Shown here piece by piece: positions 43,905-52,161 of a stretch of DNA of 57,173 bases. Position 1 is the stretch's first letter. Each line of letters starts with the position of its first letter. Under the pieces are notes generated by a model. That model did not search any database. It worked only from the letters and a program-made list of their open reading frames with translations, and was not told the origin of the DNA. The position numbers and the translations under genes are program-made. The stretch is from JBBDSU01 sp040904825. GTDB lineage: Bacteria; Actinomycetota; Nitriliruptoria; Nitriliruptorales; Nitriliruptoraceae. The DNA is taken from assembly GCA_040904825.1 (NCBI GenBank), contig JBBDSU010000010.1, forward strand, positions 1 to 57,173, written 5' to 3'.

Positions 43905-44753
43905 TCATGCTTCGATCATGACGATGATGCCAATGACAATCAAGACGACGCTCAGTGCACGCCTGACGATGGGTGCGGGCAGATGAGGCTGCAGCCACGC
44001 GCCGATGCGGCCACCCATCAGGCCCCCTAGCACCGCTGGCGCGATGGCCGCTGTCACTCGTCCCTGCCCGGCGTAGACGGCCAGCCCGACGGCCGCGGTG
44101 ACGCCGGCCATGAACACGGTGGTTGCCGCCGCCACCTTGACGGGGACATGCATGACCTCGCTCATGATTGGGGTCTTGAGATAGCCACCGGATGTGCCGG
44201 TCATTCCCGCAATCGCACCGGCAAGCCATCCCAGTCCCATGCCAATGCGCACACGACGGACCTGATACGGCACGACCCGGCCTCGCTGGTCGACATAGGC
44301 GCTGGCCAGCGTGCCGGGCTGATCACGCAAGGCGGCCAGGTTGGCGCCTTCCACGGGAAGGTTGCGCTGGCCAGTGCGTGTGCCCCCTGCAAGCGCGGCG
44401 ACAATTGAGGCGACACCCAGCACCATCATCAGGACACGCGGTGCGAGCAAAGCGGATGCGACGGCTCCTGCTGCAGCACCGATGCTTGCACTGGTTTCGA
44501 GGACGACGCCGAGTCGCAAGTTCGAGGTGAGGCTGCGTGCTTGTGCGGGAACCGCTGCGAACGAGCCGGCAGCAACCATGGCCATTCCCAGCGGTGCGGC
44601 GTCGACTGGGGACCAGCCGAGCAGCACGAGCGCCGGGACGAGGAGGACGGCTCCACCGAGTCCGCCGATAGCGCCGAGCATCGCTGTTACGGTCGCCAAG
44701 ACGACGACGACCAGTGGGCCGATGCCCGTGGTCGCCACGATGTCCACCGACAC
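43905..44753 (-). CDS. TauE/SafE-family membrane exporter
   Basis: A 282-residue integral-membrane protein with about eight helices in two related halves. The N-terminal half has GAIGGLGGAVLLVPALVLLGWSP and the second half AGAIAGMTGTSGGYLKTPIM, the duplicated glycine-rich motif of this family. Members export sulfite, sulfoacetate or other organic anions, and the substrate here is open. The cysteine-synthesis genes lie 3 kb away, too far for a firm link. Confidence 0.85.
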   Translation of the reverse strand: MSVDIVATTGIGPLVVVVLATVTAMLGAIGGLGGAVLLVPALVLLGWSPVDAAPLGMAMVAAGSFAAVPAQARSLTSNLRLGVVLETSASIGAAAGAVASALLAPRVLMMVLGVASIVAALAGGTRTGQRNLPVEGANLAALRDQPGTLASAYVDQRGRVVPYQVRRVRIGMGLGWLAGAIAGMTGTSGGYLKTPIMSEVMHVPVKVAAATTVFMAGVTAAVGLAVYAGQGRVTAAIAPAVLGGLMGGRIGAWLQPHLPAPIVRRALSVVLIVIGIIVMIEA

Positions 44754-44842
44754 ACTCCCGTCACACGATCGTGTCGCAGCCTACTTTGGGCGCTGGCGCC
44801 GCCGTTCACGACGCCACTTGCCGCGAGAAGGAATCTGAAGCG

Positions 44843-45625
44843 ATGGAACTGTGGGAGATCTGGTTGGTCGGGCTTGGCGCCGGGCTTGTCACGATGACGG
44901 TGACCTGGCTGGCAAGTGTCGTACGCCGTGATGCGAGTCTCGTCGATCGCGTGTGGGGACTTGGGTTTGTCGTCCTCGCCGGTGTGTGGGCCTACCTCGG
45001 TGACGGTGATGGCGTGCGCACGGTCGTGGTGGTCACGCTGGCGGCGATCTGGGGTCTGCGCCTGTCGGTCTTCATCTCATGGCGCAATTGGGGCCACGGG
45101 GAGGACAAGCGCTATGCGGCCATGCGGCAACGCCGCCCACGCACCTTCCCTTTTCGCAGCCTGGTGACGGTCTTCTGGCTACAGGCGTTGCTCGCCGCAG
45201 TCATCGCACTGCCTCTGCTGGCTGCAACGTCACTCGGTGCGCAGCGGCAACTTGGGATCTGGGATGCGATTGCGATCGGAGTGTGGCTCGTTGGATTTGT
45301 GTTCGAGGCGCTGGGAGATGCACAGCTGTCACGTTTTCTGGCGGACCCTGCCAATCGTGGCAAGGTGATGAACAAGGGCCTGTGGCGCTATACCCGCCAT
45401 CCCAACTATTTCGGTGATGCCACCGTGTGGTGGGCGTACGGACTGTTCGCTGTTGCTGCCGGGGGATGGTGGGCCATCGCGGGATCCTTGTTGATGTCGG
45501 TGCTGATCGTCAAAGTGTCCGGTGTCGCGCTGACCGATCAACAGATGACTGGATCGAAGCGGGAAGGCTTCGATGAGTACGTGCGTCGGACTAATGCCTT
45601 TTTCCCAGGACCGGTCAAAGACTGA
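44843..45625 (+). CDS. DUF1295 (steroid 5-alpha-reductase-like) membrane protein
   Basis: A 260-residue membrane protein with about six helices. The C-terminal GLWRYTRHPNYFGDATVWW and EGFDEYVRRTNAFFP are signatures of the DUF1295/isoprenylcysteine methyltransferase-like reductase fold. Its reaction is unknown; relatives reduce double bonds of lipids or steroids. ATG 44843 matches the conserved N-terminus (WLVGLGAGLVTMTVTWLA). It ends 41 bp before selD. Confidence 0.85.
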   Translation: MELWEIWLVGLGAGLVTMTVTWLASVVRRDASLVDRVWGLGFVVLAGVWAYLGDGDGVRTVVVVTLAAIWGLRLSVFISWRNWGHGEDKRYAAMRQRRPRTFPFRSLVTVFWLQALLAAVIALPLLAATSLGAQRQLGIWDAIAIGVWLVGFVFEALGDAQLSRFLADPANRGKVMNKGLWRYTRHPNYFGDATVWWAYGLFAVAAGGWWAIAGSLLMSVLIVKVSGVALTDQQMTGSKREGFDEYVRRTNAFFPGPVKD

Positions 45626-45666
45626 CGACGCGACTGCCGTCTGGTGATGCCCCTACGCTGACGGCT

Positions 45667-46737
45667 ATGGATCCTTCGACCGGAAGGCTCACGGCCTACA
45701 GCCACGGTGCCGGCTGAGCATGCAAGCTCAGCGCTGGTGAGCTGGCGCAGGTCCTGCGCCCTTTGAAACCTCAGCGTCATCCTGATCTGGTTGTAGGCCG
45801 GGATACGCGGGACGACGCCCTGGTGTGGCGTCGTCCAGATGGTCGCGCCCTGGTAGCAACGGTTGACGTGTTCACGCCGATCGTTGATGACCCGGCGACA
45901 TGGGGCAGGATCGCTGCGGTCAATGCGGTCAGTGACATCTACGCGATGGGTGCGCGCCCGCTGTTTGCACTGGCGATTGCTGCATGGCCACGCTCACTGT
46001 TGCCGCTGGACATGCTCAGCGAGGTCCTTGCGGCTGGCCAGGCAGCTGCCGATGACGATGGCTGGGTTGTCGGAGGTGGCCACACCGTCGATGGCAGCGA
46101 GCCGTGGTATGGCCAAGCCATCGTCGGCGAGGTGGCTATCGAACAGATGGTCACCAACGCCGGAGCCCTTCCAGGCAACCGGTTGATCCTCACCAAGCCG
46201 CTCGGTACCGGGGTCATCACGACGGCGGTCAAGGCAGCCGATGCTGCGGCCGTCGCCCCGGGTGGTGATCTGGCGGTCGCCTACAAGGCGGCGGTGGCTT
46301 CGATGAGCCAGAGCAACCGAGCTGCGGCAGAAGTGCTGGTCAGCCACGGCGTGACTGCGATGACGGACGTGACCGGGTTCGGTCTGTTGGGCCACCTGCA
46401 CTCGTTGGCGCTGGCCAGCGGCGTTGCAGCACGCATCGATCTCGCCACAGTCCCGATGCTGCCGGATGTCATGCGCTTGATCGCCGAGGACAAGATTCCA
46501 GGTGGAACGCGCCGAAATCTGGCTGACGTCACTGGATCATTGGATGTCCGAGGCGTTGATGACGCGGGACTGGTGCTTCTCGCCGATGCCCAAACCTCTG
46601 GGGGCCTGATGGGTGCGGTGCCAGCCGAGCGTGCCTCCGACGCCGTTGAGACGCTGCGCGATCAAGGGATGGATGCAGCCGTCATCGGCGACGTCGTTGA
46701 CGGCGGGGCGGGACGCCTGACTGTCGTTGCGCACTGA
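45667..46737 (+). CDS. selD: Selenophosphate synthetase containing selenocysteine (UGA recoded)
   Basis: Makes selenophosphate from selenide and ATP, the selenium donor for selenocysteine and selenouridine. The conventional frame begins only at ~45763, but from ATG 45667 the codons read YSHGAG-(TGA)-ACKLS. This matches the SelD active site SHGAGCGCK, with TGA (45715-45717) at the catalytic Cys17 position and the essential Lys at 20. A SECIS-like stem-loop follows at 45744-45760. The rest (VATVDVFTPIVDD, GRIAAVNAVSDIYAMGARP, GGGHTVDG, DVTGFGLLGHL) is standard SelD; the full protein has 356 residues. SelA, SelB and tRNA-Sec are not in this window. Confidence 0.93.
45744..45760 (+). promoter_or_regulatory. 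SECIS-like element in selD
   Basis: GGCGCA-GGTCC-TGCGCC forms a 6-bp perfect stem with a GGUCC apical loop. The E. coli fdhF upper SECIS hairpin has the same 17-nt length, the same central GCAGGUC, and similar closing pairs. It starts 26 nt after the TGA, and 32 nt separate the TGA from the loop, which I believe is within the range used by bacterial SECIS search models. It should recruit SelB to insert selenocysteine. Confidence 0.85.
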
Positions 46738-46892
46738 TGCGCCGGGCGCATGAGCGCACTCATGGACGCACGAATGGGCTGATGAACTGGTGTGGTGTAC
46801 GTCTCGGCGCGGTGTGCGCCGCGTGAGGACGACGCTGTCGGCTGGCCCGTACGATGCGCCGTCTGCAGATGCCCCGCACGCAGGAGACGATC

Positions 46893-47300
46893 ATGAGCGA
46901 GGCCTTCACCATCGACAAGGCAACGTTCGACATCCTCATCGAGCGTGCGTGGTCGGATTTTCCCTACGAGGTGTGCGGAATGCTGGCTATCCGACCCGAC
47001 GGGTCGGCTGCGCACTATCCGATCGACAACACCGAACGTTCGATGACCAACTACACGATGGATCCGCGGCAGCAGTATCTGGCGATGCGTGAGATTGAAG
47101 ACGAAGGCTGGCAGCTCGCGCTGTATCACTCGCACACCCACACCAAGGCCTACCCGTCTGAAACTGACATCAGACTGGCGGCATATCCCGAGGCGATCTA
47201 TCTCATTGTCACGTTGCAGGACAGGGACCGTCCACAGATCCGGGCGTTCACGATCGTCGACGGTGAGGTCGCCGAGCGCGATGTGCGCGTGGTGGGCTGA
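46893..47300 (+). CDS. mec: JAMM/M67 metallopeptidase, Mec-like (CysO-cysteine hydrolase)
   Basis: A 135-residue zinc peptidase. The JAMM metal site is complete (YHSHTHTKAYPSETD), with a Glu and VCGMLA upstream. It resembles M. tuberculosis Mec (Rv1334), which releases cysteine from the CysO C-terminus. It is directly followed by cysO and cysM homologues in the same order as in Mycobacterium, which supports the assignment. ATG 46893 follows CAGGAGA. Confidence 0.9.
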   Translation: MSEAFTIDKATFDILIERAWSDFPYEVCGMLAIRPDGSAAHYPIDNTERSMTNYTMDPRQQYLAMREIEDEGWQLALYHSHTHTKAYPSETDIRLAAYPEAIYLIVTLQDRDRPQIRAFTIVDGEVAERDVRVVG

Positions 47301-47452
47301 CACACGGCCACTAGCACCGTTGCGCCGGTTACGCGCATGCCCCACAGGAACCCAAGGCCACGCCGATACGATGACGGGTCGATGCTCCGAAAAGGCACCG
47401 TTGCGTGGTACAGCACCGCGCCTGACAAGTGCCACGCCGAGGTGATCAACAC

Positions 47453-47734
47453 ATGCCCCAAGTCAGGATCCCGACTGTGCTTCGCCGGTACACCGACGGT
47501 GAGGCGGTTGTCAGCGCCGAAGGATCGTCAGTCGGCGAGGTCTTCACGAGCCTCGTTGAAGGTCGTCCAGAACTGAACGAGCAATTGTTCGACGACGGGG
47601 CCTTGCGGGGCTATGTGAATGTCTACGTGCGCGATGAGGACATTCGTTATCTCGACGGCCTTGAAACCAAGGTCGAGGGCGACGACGAGATCGCGATCAT
47701 GCCAGCCGTGGCTGGCGGTAGCGCACACGCTTGA
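47453..47734 (+). CDS. cysO: CysO-like sulfur-carrier protein with C-terminal extension
   Basis: A 93-residue ubiquitin-fold (MoaD/ThiS) carrier. VRIPTVLRRYTDGE, GYVNVYVRDEDIRYLDGL and IAIMPAVAGG match actinobacterial CysO, whose C-terminal Gly carries sulfur as a thiocarboxylate for cysteine synthesis. Here the diglycine (88-89) is followed by SAHA, so the chain does not end in GG. The extra residues would have to be clipped before sulfur loading, and the adjacent JAMM peptidase is a candidate. Start ATG 47453 has GAGGTG upstream. Confidence 0.9.
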   Translation: MPQVRIPTVLRRYTDGEAVVSAEGSSVGEVFTSLVEGRPELNEQLFDDGALRGYVNVYVRDEDIRYLDGLETKVEGDDEIAIMPAVAGGSAHA

Positions 47735-47815
47735 CCGTCTGCTGTGTGGTAACCATCACTATGCCGATCCGGCGAACCCGCTGGCACGGGCCCAGGGTCG
47801 CCCAGCGAGGTGTTG

Positions 47816-48754
47816 ATGAGGTTCGCGGACATCACCCAGGCCGTCGGGCACACCCCACTGGTGGGCTTGCCGCGGCTGTCACCTCCCGGCTATCGGCTAC
47901 ATGTCAAGCTTGAGGGCACGAATCCGACCGGGTCGGTCAAGGATCGTGTCGCCAAGTACCTGATTGAACAGGCCGAAACCTACGGGCTGTTGAGTCCGGG
48001 CCAGCGCGTTCTGGAACCGACGTCGGGCAACACCGGGATCGCACTGGCGGCGATCTGCCGCGTCAAGTGTTACCCGCTGACGTGTGTGATGCCGGAGAAC
48101 ACCTCTGAAGAGCGCCGTCAGTTGTTGACGATGTTCGGGGCCGACATTGTCTTTTCGCCTGCGACAGAGGGATCCAACGGGTCGGTGCGGGTGGCGCGAG
48201 AGATGGCGGCCGCCGACGACAGCGTCTATATGCCCTTCCAGTACGGCAACGCCGCCAACGCATTGGCGCATTTTGAGACGACCGCGCCTGAGATCCTGGC
48301 TGATCTTCCCCAGATCACTGCCTTTGTGGCGGGACTGGGCACCGGCGGCACCTTGACGGGGGTCGGCCGCCGCCTCAAAGCATGGGATGCGTCGATCCGG
48401 ATCTACGCCGCTGAGCCTGAGTACGGCGATCTTGTCTATGGCCTGCGCAATCTTGATGAGGGCTACATCCCCGAAGTGCTTGACGTCGATGTGCTTGATG
48501 GGCGCATCAAGGTCAATTCGCTCCATGCGTTGGAATGGACGCGCAGGCTCGCCGACGAAGAGGGCATCTTCGCTGGCGTGTCGACCGGCGCGTCGCTGGC
48601 AGTCGCCGCTCGCGTCTGCGATCGCCTGCCCGAAGGATCGGATGTGGTCGCCCTCTCGCCCGACGGGGGATGGAAGTACTTGTCGACCGGGGCCTATGCG
48701 CCCGGTGATGTGCGCGAGATAGCCACGTCGATCTCTGGGACTCTGTGGGCATGA
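47816..48754 (+). CDS. cysM: Cysteine synthase CysM (CysO-dependent type)
   Basis: PLP enzyme that in actinobacteria makes CysO-bound cysteine from O-phosphoserine and thiocarboxylated CysO. The 312 residues carry PLP lysine K42 (NPTGSVKDR), PTSGNTGIALA, the glycine loop AGLGTGGTLTGVGRRL, and FAGVSTGASLA. It ends one base before the MBL hydrolase start, in an operon with mec and cysO. Short distance and order support the CysO-dependent role rather than a sulfide-using CysK. Confidence 0.93.
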   Translation: MRFADITQAVGHTPLVGLPRLSPPGYRLHVKLEGTNPTGSVKDRVAKYLIEQAETYGLLSPGQRVLEPTSGNTGIALAAICRVKCYPLTCVMPENTSEERRQLLTMFGADIVFSPATEGSNGSVRVAREMAAADDSVYMPFQYGNAANALAHFETTAPEILADLPQITAFVAGLGTGGTLTGVGRRLKAWDASIRIYAAEPEYGDLVYGLRNLDEGYIPEVLDVDVLDGRIKVNSLHALEWTRRLADEEGIFAGVSTGASLAVAARVCDRLPEGSDVVALSPDGGWKYLSTGAYAPGDVREIATSISGTLWA

Positions 48755-48755
48755 C

Positions 48756-49742
48756 ATGCCGGTGAACGCCGCAGACAACCGTGTCGGCGACGCTGCAGAT
48801 CTGTCTGATGCCGTGGATTCGCCGGATGCGCCGGATGCCGTCGACGGAGCGCTGGAGCTTGTTGCGTTGGGCACGTCAGGGTCGTGGCCATCCGCCGGTC
48901 GAGCCTGTTCGGGTTATCTCGTCTCGGTCGCTGGCCGGCGGGAGGCTGCACGCCATCAGCCACCACACGTTCCGCCATCGCCAGCATCAGGGAACGAGGC
49001 CGATGCGGACGATGGGGGCGATGCGCCGGCTGACGCCTCGGCCGTCTCCATTCTGGTCGACGCTGGCAACGGCTCGACATCGAACCTGCAACGCCTCGTC
49101 CAACTCGATGAACTCGATGCGGTGTTCATCTCTCATCGTCACCCTGATCACTGGGCGGATCTGATCGGCATGTTTCATGCATTGCGTCTGGATCCCCGCC
49201 TGCAGCGGGATCCGGTGCCGTTGTATGCCCCTGCCGATGTCCCAAGTGCCGTGGCCCGCATGCTGTCGGATTCGTCTGTGGCGCAGTTTGATGCAGTCTT
49301 CGATGTCCGTGCTGTGACGGCCGGCGACGTGATGACAGTCCCGGCCGTCGATGGTGGCGGACTGGAGATTGCCGTCGAGATCTTCCCGGCAGTGCATTCG
49401 GTTCCGGCCATCTCATTCCGGTTCAGCGCGCTCAGGCGGACGATTGCCTATTCGGGTGACACGGCCGAGCATCCCGGGTTGATCGAATGCGCCTCGCACG
49501 CTGACGTGCTGTTGTGTGAAGCGACGTGGCAAGGGCTGGCTTCGTCGTATCCAGCCGGCGTGCACCTGACGGCAGCCGACGCGGGCTCAGTCGCTACTCG
49601 TGCGCAGGTCGATCGACTGGTGCTGACCCATGTCAGTGGTGGGCTTGACACGTCGGTGAGCTTGCGTGAAGCGCAAGCCACCTTTGAGGGACCGATCGAC
49701 GTTGCCGCAGACCTGAACCGCTGGACTCTGCCAGCGCGTTAG
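48756..49742 (+). CDS. MBL-fold hydrolase (Rv1339-like)
   Basis: A 328-residue metallo-beta-lactamase-fold protein. The metal signature is FISHRHPDHWADL (HxHxDH), with later ligands in AVHSVPAIS, YSGDTAEHPGL and VLTHVSGG. By position it corresponds to M. tuberculosis Rv1339, reported as an atypical cyclic-AMP phosphodiesterase; the same activity here is an inference. An acidic/Pro-rich insertion (about residues 66-90) separates the first strands, and the N-terminus is Asp/Ala-rich and probably disordered. It sits between cysM and rph. Confidence 0.85.
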   Translation: MPVNAADNRVGDAADLSDAVDSPDAPDAVDGALELVALGTSGSWPSAGRACSGYLVSVAGRREAARHQPPHVPPSPASGNEADADDGGDAPADASAVSILVDAGNGSTSNLQRLVQLDELDAVFISHRHPDHWADLIGMFHALRLDPRLQRDPVPLYAPADVPSAVARMLSDSSVAQFDAVFDVRAVTAGDVMTVPAVDGGGLEIAVEIFPAVHSVPAISFRFSALRRTIAYSGDTAEHPGLIECASHADVLLCEATWQGLASSYPAGVHLTAADAGSVATRAQVDRLVLTHVSGGLDTSVSLREAQATFEGPIDVAADLNRWTLPAR

Positions 49743-49861
49743 TAGGCTGCGGGGCGTGGCACCCGGAGTGGCGACACCTTCCGACGGAGTTCGCACCTGT
49801 GCCCACTGTGGCCGCGTCAGGACCGAAGACGCGCCAAGACCGATCCACTTGAGGAGTAGAC

Positions 49862-50557
49862 GTGCAACGTGCAGATGGCCGATCGCTCGACCAATTGCGA
49901 GATGTGTCGATCGAACCCAATGCGCAGCGGCATCCCGTCGGCAGCGCGATGGTGTCCTTCGGCGGCACGCGCGTGCTGTGCGCTGCGTCCAATGAAGAAG
50001 GCGCTCCGCGATTCAGAGATCACAAAGGATGGGTCACCGGCGAGTACGCGATGCTGCCCGGCTCGACCGACACCCGTTCAGCGCGTGAACGCAGCGGGCC
50101 GGGTGGACGTTCCAAGGAGATCGAGCGGCTGATCGGCCGGTCGTTGCGCAGTGTCGTCGACCTCGATGCGCTGGGCGATCGAACGGTGACGGTTGACTGC
50201 GATGTCATCGAAGCCGATGGAGGGACCCGGACTGCGGCCGTCACTGGCGGATGGGTCGCTCTGGCGCGAGGCCTCAAGGCGCTTGGCCTCGAGACAACCC
50301 TTGTGGGACAGGTCGCTGCCGTGTCGGTGGGCATTGTTGACGGGGTGGCGTGCCTCGACCTTCCCTACGAGGAAGATGTGCGTGCCGAGGTCGACATGAA
50401 CGTGGTTGTCACAGCAGACGGTCGATTCGTTGAAGTCCAGGGAACGGCCGAAGGTGCGCCTTTCGGGCGTCAAGGACTCGATGAGTTGCTTGACCTGGCG
50501 GTTGCCGGGTGCGAGCGGCTGTTCGTGATGCAGCGACAAGCCGTTGACGCGCCGTGA
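49862..50557 (+). CDS. rph: Ribonuclease PH
   Basis: Phosphorolytic 3'-to-5' exoribonuclease that trims tRNA 3' ends. The 231 residues include RADGRSLDQLRDVSIEPN, GEYAMLPGSTDTRS, GRSLRSVVDLDALGDRTV, DCDVIEADGGTRTAAVTGG, and FVEVQGTAEGAPF. The start is GTG 49862 after GAGGAG. It is followed by rdgB, the usual partner order in actinobacteria. Confidence 0.95.
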   Translation: MQRADGRSLDQLRDVSIEPNAQRHPVGSAMVSFGGTRVLCAASNEEGAPRFRDHKGWVTGEYAMLPGSTDTRSARERSGPGGRSKEIERLIGRSLRSVVDLDALGDRTVTVDCDVIEADGGTRTAAVTGGWVALARGLKALGLETTLVGQVAAVSVGIVDGVACLDLPYEEDVRAEVDMNVVVTADGRFVEVQGTAEGAPFGRQGLDELLDLAVAGCERLFVMQRQAVDAP

Positions 50558-50596
50558 CGAAAGTGCGCAAAACTCGCGACCGACGACTGGACGGCC

Positions 50597-51244
50597 ATGA
50601 GCGAGGGTGACCTGCCGAACGCTGACGATGTTCGCATCGTGGTGGCCAGCGGCAATCCGCACAAGGCCGCCGAGATTCGGGCGATCCTGGGCGCTTACGG
50701 CCTCGATCGTGTCGAATTAGTTCCGATGACCGAGTTCGATCTCGAGGCGCCTGTTGAAGACGGCGAGACTTTTGAGGCCAATGCACTCATCAAGGCTCGG
50801 GCATGCGCGAACGCGACGGGCCTTGTTTCGATCGCAGACGATTCAGGCATCGAAGTCGACGCGCTCGGCGGCGCTCCAGGGGTCAGGTCAGCTCGCTACG
50901 CGGGGGAACCCTCCGACGATGCAGCCAACAACGCCAAACTGCTCAGGGCACTGGAAGGCGTCGGTGACGACGAGCGCACTGCCAGGTTTGTCTGCGCCGT
51001 CGCGGTTGCCTGGCCCGATGGGCAGCAGGTGCTTGCACGGGGCACGATGGAAGGTCGTGTGATCGGCACACCGAAGGGCAGCCAAGGTTTCGGCTACGAC
51101 CCACTGTTCGTGGCCGACGCGGCCGTTGACGGCAGGACTAACGGCGAACTGGCTCCTGCCGAAAAAGATGCGATCAGCCACCGCGGCAAAGCCCTTGCCG
51201 AACTTGCCAGGCATCCCGACATCAGGCAATGGCTCGGCGATTGA
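50597..51244 (+). CDS. rdgB: XTP/dITP diphosphatase (RdgB/HAM1)
   Basis: Removes deaminated purine triphosphates (dITP, XTP) from the nucleotide pool by releasing pyrophosphate. Motifs are VASGNPHKAAEI, PVEDGETFEANALIKARA, IADDSGIEVDALGGAPGV, GFGYDPLF and ISHRGKALAEL. The 215 residues and the position after rph match the M. tuberculosis Rv1340-Rv1341 order. Confidence 0.95.
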   Translation: MSEGDLPNADDVRIVVASGNPHKAAEIRAILGAYGLDRVELVPMTEFDLEAPVEDGETFEANALIKARACANATGLVSIADDSGIEVDALGGAPGVRSARYAGEPSDDAANNAKLLRALEGVGDDERTARFVCAVAVAWPDGQQVLARGTMEGRVIGTPKGSQGFGYDPLFVADAAVDGRTNGELAPAEKDAISHRGKALAELARHPDIRQWLGD

Positions 51245-51297
51245 GGTGGCAACGAACACGGGTAATTGCCCGAGGTGGCTGCAGGCACGTCGGTAGG

Positions 51298-52161
51298 TCA
51301 GGCATCGTCGATGGCGTCGACGACCGCGTCAATCAACGCTGGCCAACTGCGTGCTGCCCAGCGGCCGAATGGCTGATTGGCAAGACTCACGCAGGCAAGG
51401 TCGCGCGTCGGATCGACGATGATAAATGAGCCGGACTGTCCGAAATGGCCAAACGCCCGAGGATCGACGTTGCGTCCCGCCCAATGGGGATGCTTGGTCC
51501 CGCGGATCTCTACGCCCAGTCCCCACGGGTTGGGCCGTTGGCGGCCGAACCCGGGCAGGACCCCTTCGAGTTCCTCGAACGCAACGGCTGTTGCCTCGGC
51601 GTGGACGTCAGGCGAGATTAGGCGAGGCCGGCGGAGCTCATCGGCGAACGCGAGCATGTCGGCCACAGTGCTGGTGATCGCGCGTGCGGGAGAACCGTCA
51701 AGATCGGTGGCATCCATTGCCAGCGGTTCGAACACCTCGTGTTCGAGGAATTTGGCGAACGGCTCGCCAGCACGGTCGGCAATGACATCGCCGAGGACCT
51801 CGTAGGCCCAGTTGGAATACACCCGGCGGGAGCCGACCTTGCCGACCTGCCCGCCCGCTCCGATCGGCAGCCCGCTGGCATGGGCGAGCAGGTGACGGAC
51901 AGTGATCTCTGGGTCGTCAGCATCGGCACGCTGGGCGCCTTCGACCACGACAGGTTCGTCGAGGTGGAGCAGTCCCTGAGTCGAGGCGATCAACACGCCC
52001 CACGCGGCGATTGGTTTGGTTAGCGACGCCACTGGCAAGCGTTGATCCACCGGGCCGTGGGTCGCCCGGAGGTCGTCGCTGGCCAGAACGCCAACGGCGA
52101 CGACCTCCGGATCCCAACCCTCGACCGTCGCGAGAATCTCTTCGAGAGACGGTTGGGTCAT
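51298..52161 (-). CDS. Serine hydrolase (beta-lactamase/class C PBP family)
   Basis: A 287-residue serine hydrolase of the beta-lactamase superfamily. The nucleophile motif SLTK (VASLTKPIAAWGVL) and the YSN motif (YSNWAYEVLGDV) are clear, and HFGQSG occupies the third-motif region (often HTGxTG). There is no signal peptide, so it is probably cytosolic; relatives are esterases or D-peptidases. Its ATG overlaps the aldo/keto reductase stop (52158-52161), so they are co-translated. Confidence 0.85.
   Translation of the reverse strand: MTQPSLEEILATVEGWDPEVVAVGVLASDDLRATHGPVDQRLPVASLTKPIAAWGVLIASTQGLLHLDEPVVVEGAQRADADDPEITVRHLLAHASGLPIGAGGQVGKVGSRRVYSNWAYEVLGDVIADRAGEPFAKFLEHEVFEPLAMDATDLDGSPARAITSTVADMLAFADELRRPRLISPDVHAEATAVAFEELEGVLPGFGRQRPNPWGLGVEIRGTKHPHWAGRNVDPRAFGHFGQSGSFIIVDPTRDLACVSLANQPFGRWAARSWPALIDAVVDAIDDA

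Noticed and set aside
47301..47452. Riboswitch or cysteine-responsive leader between mec and cysO
   Set aside because: No convincing conserved structure or known motif was found in the 152 bp.
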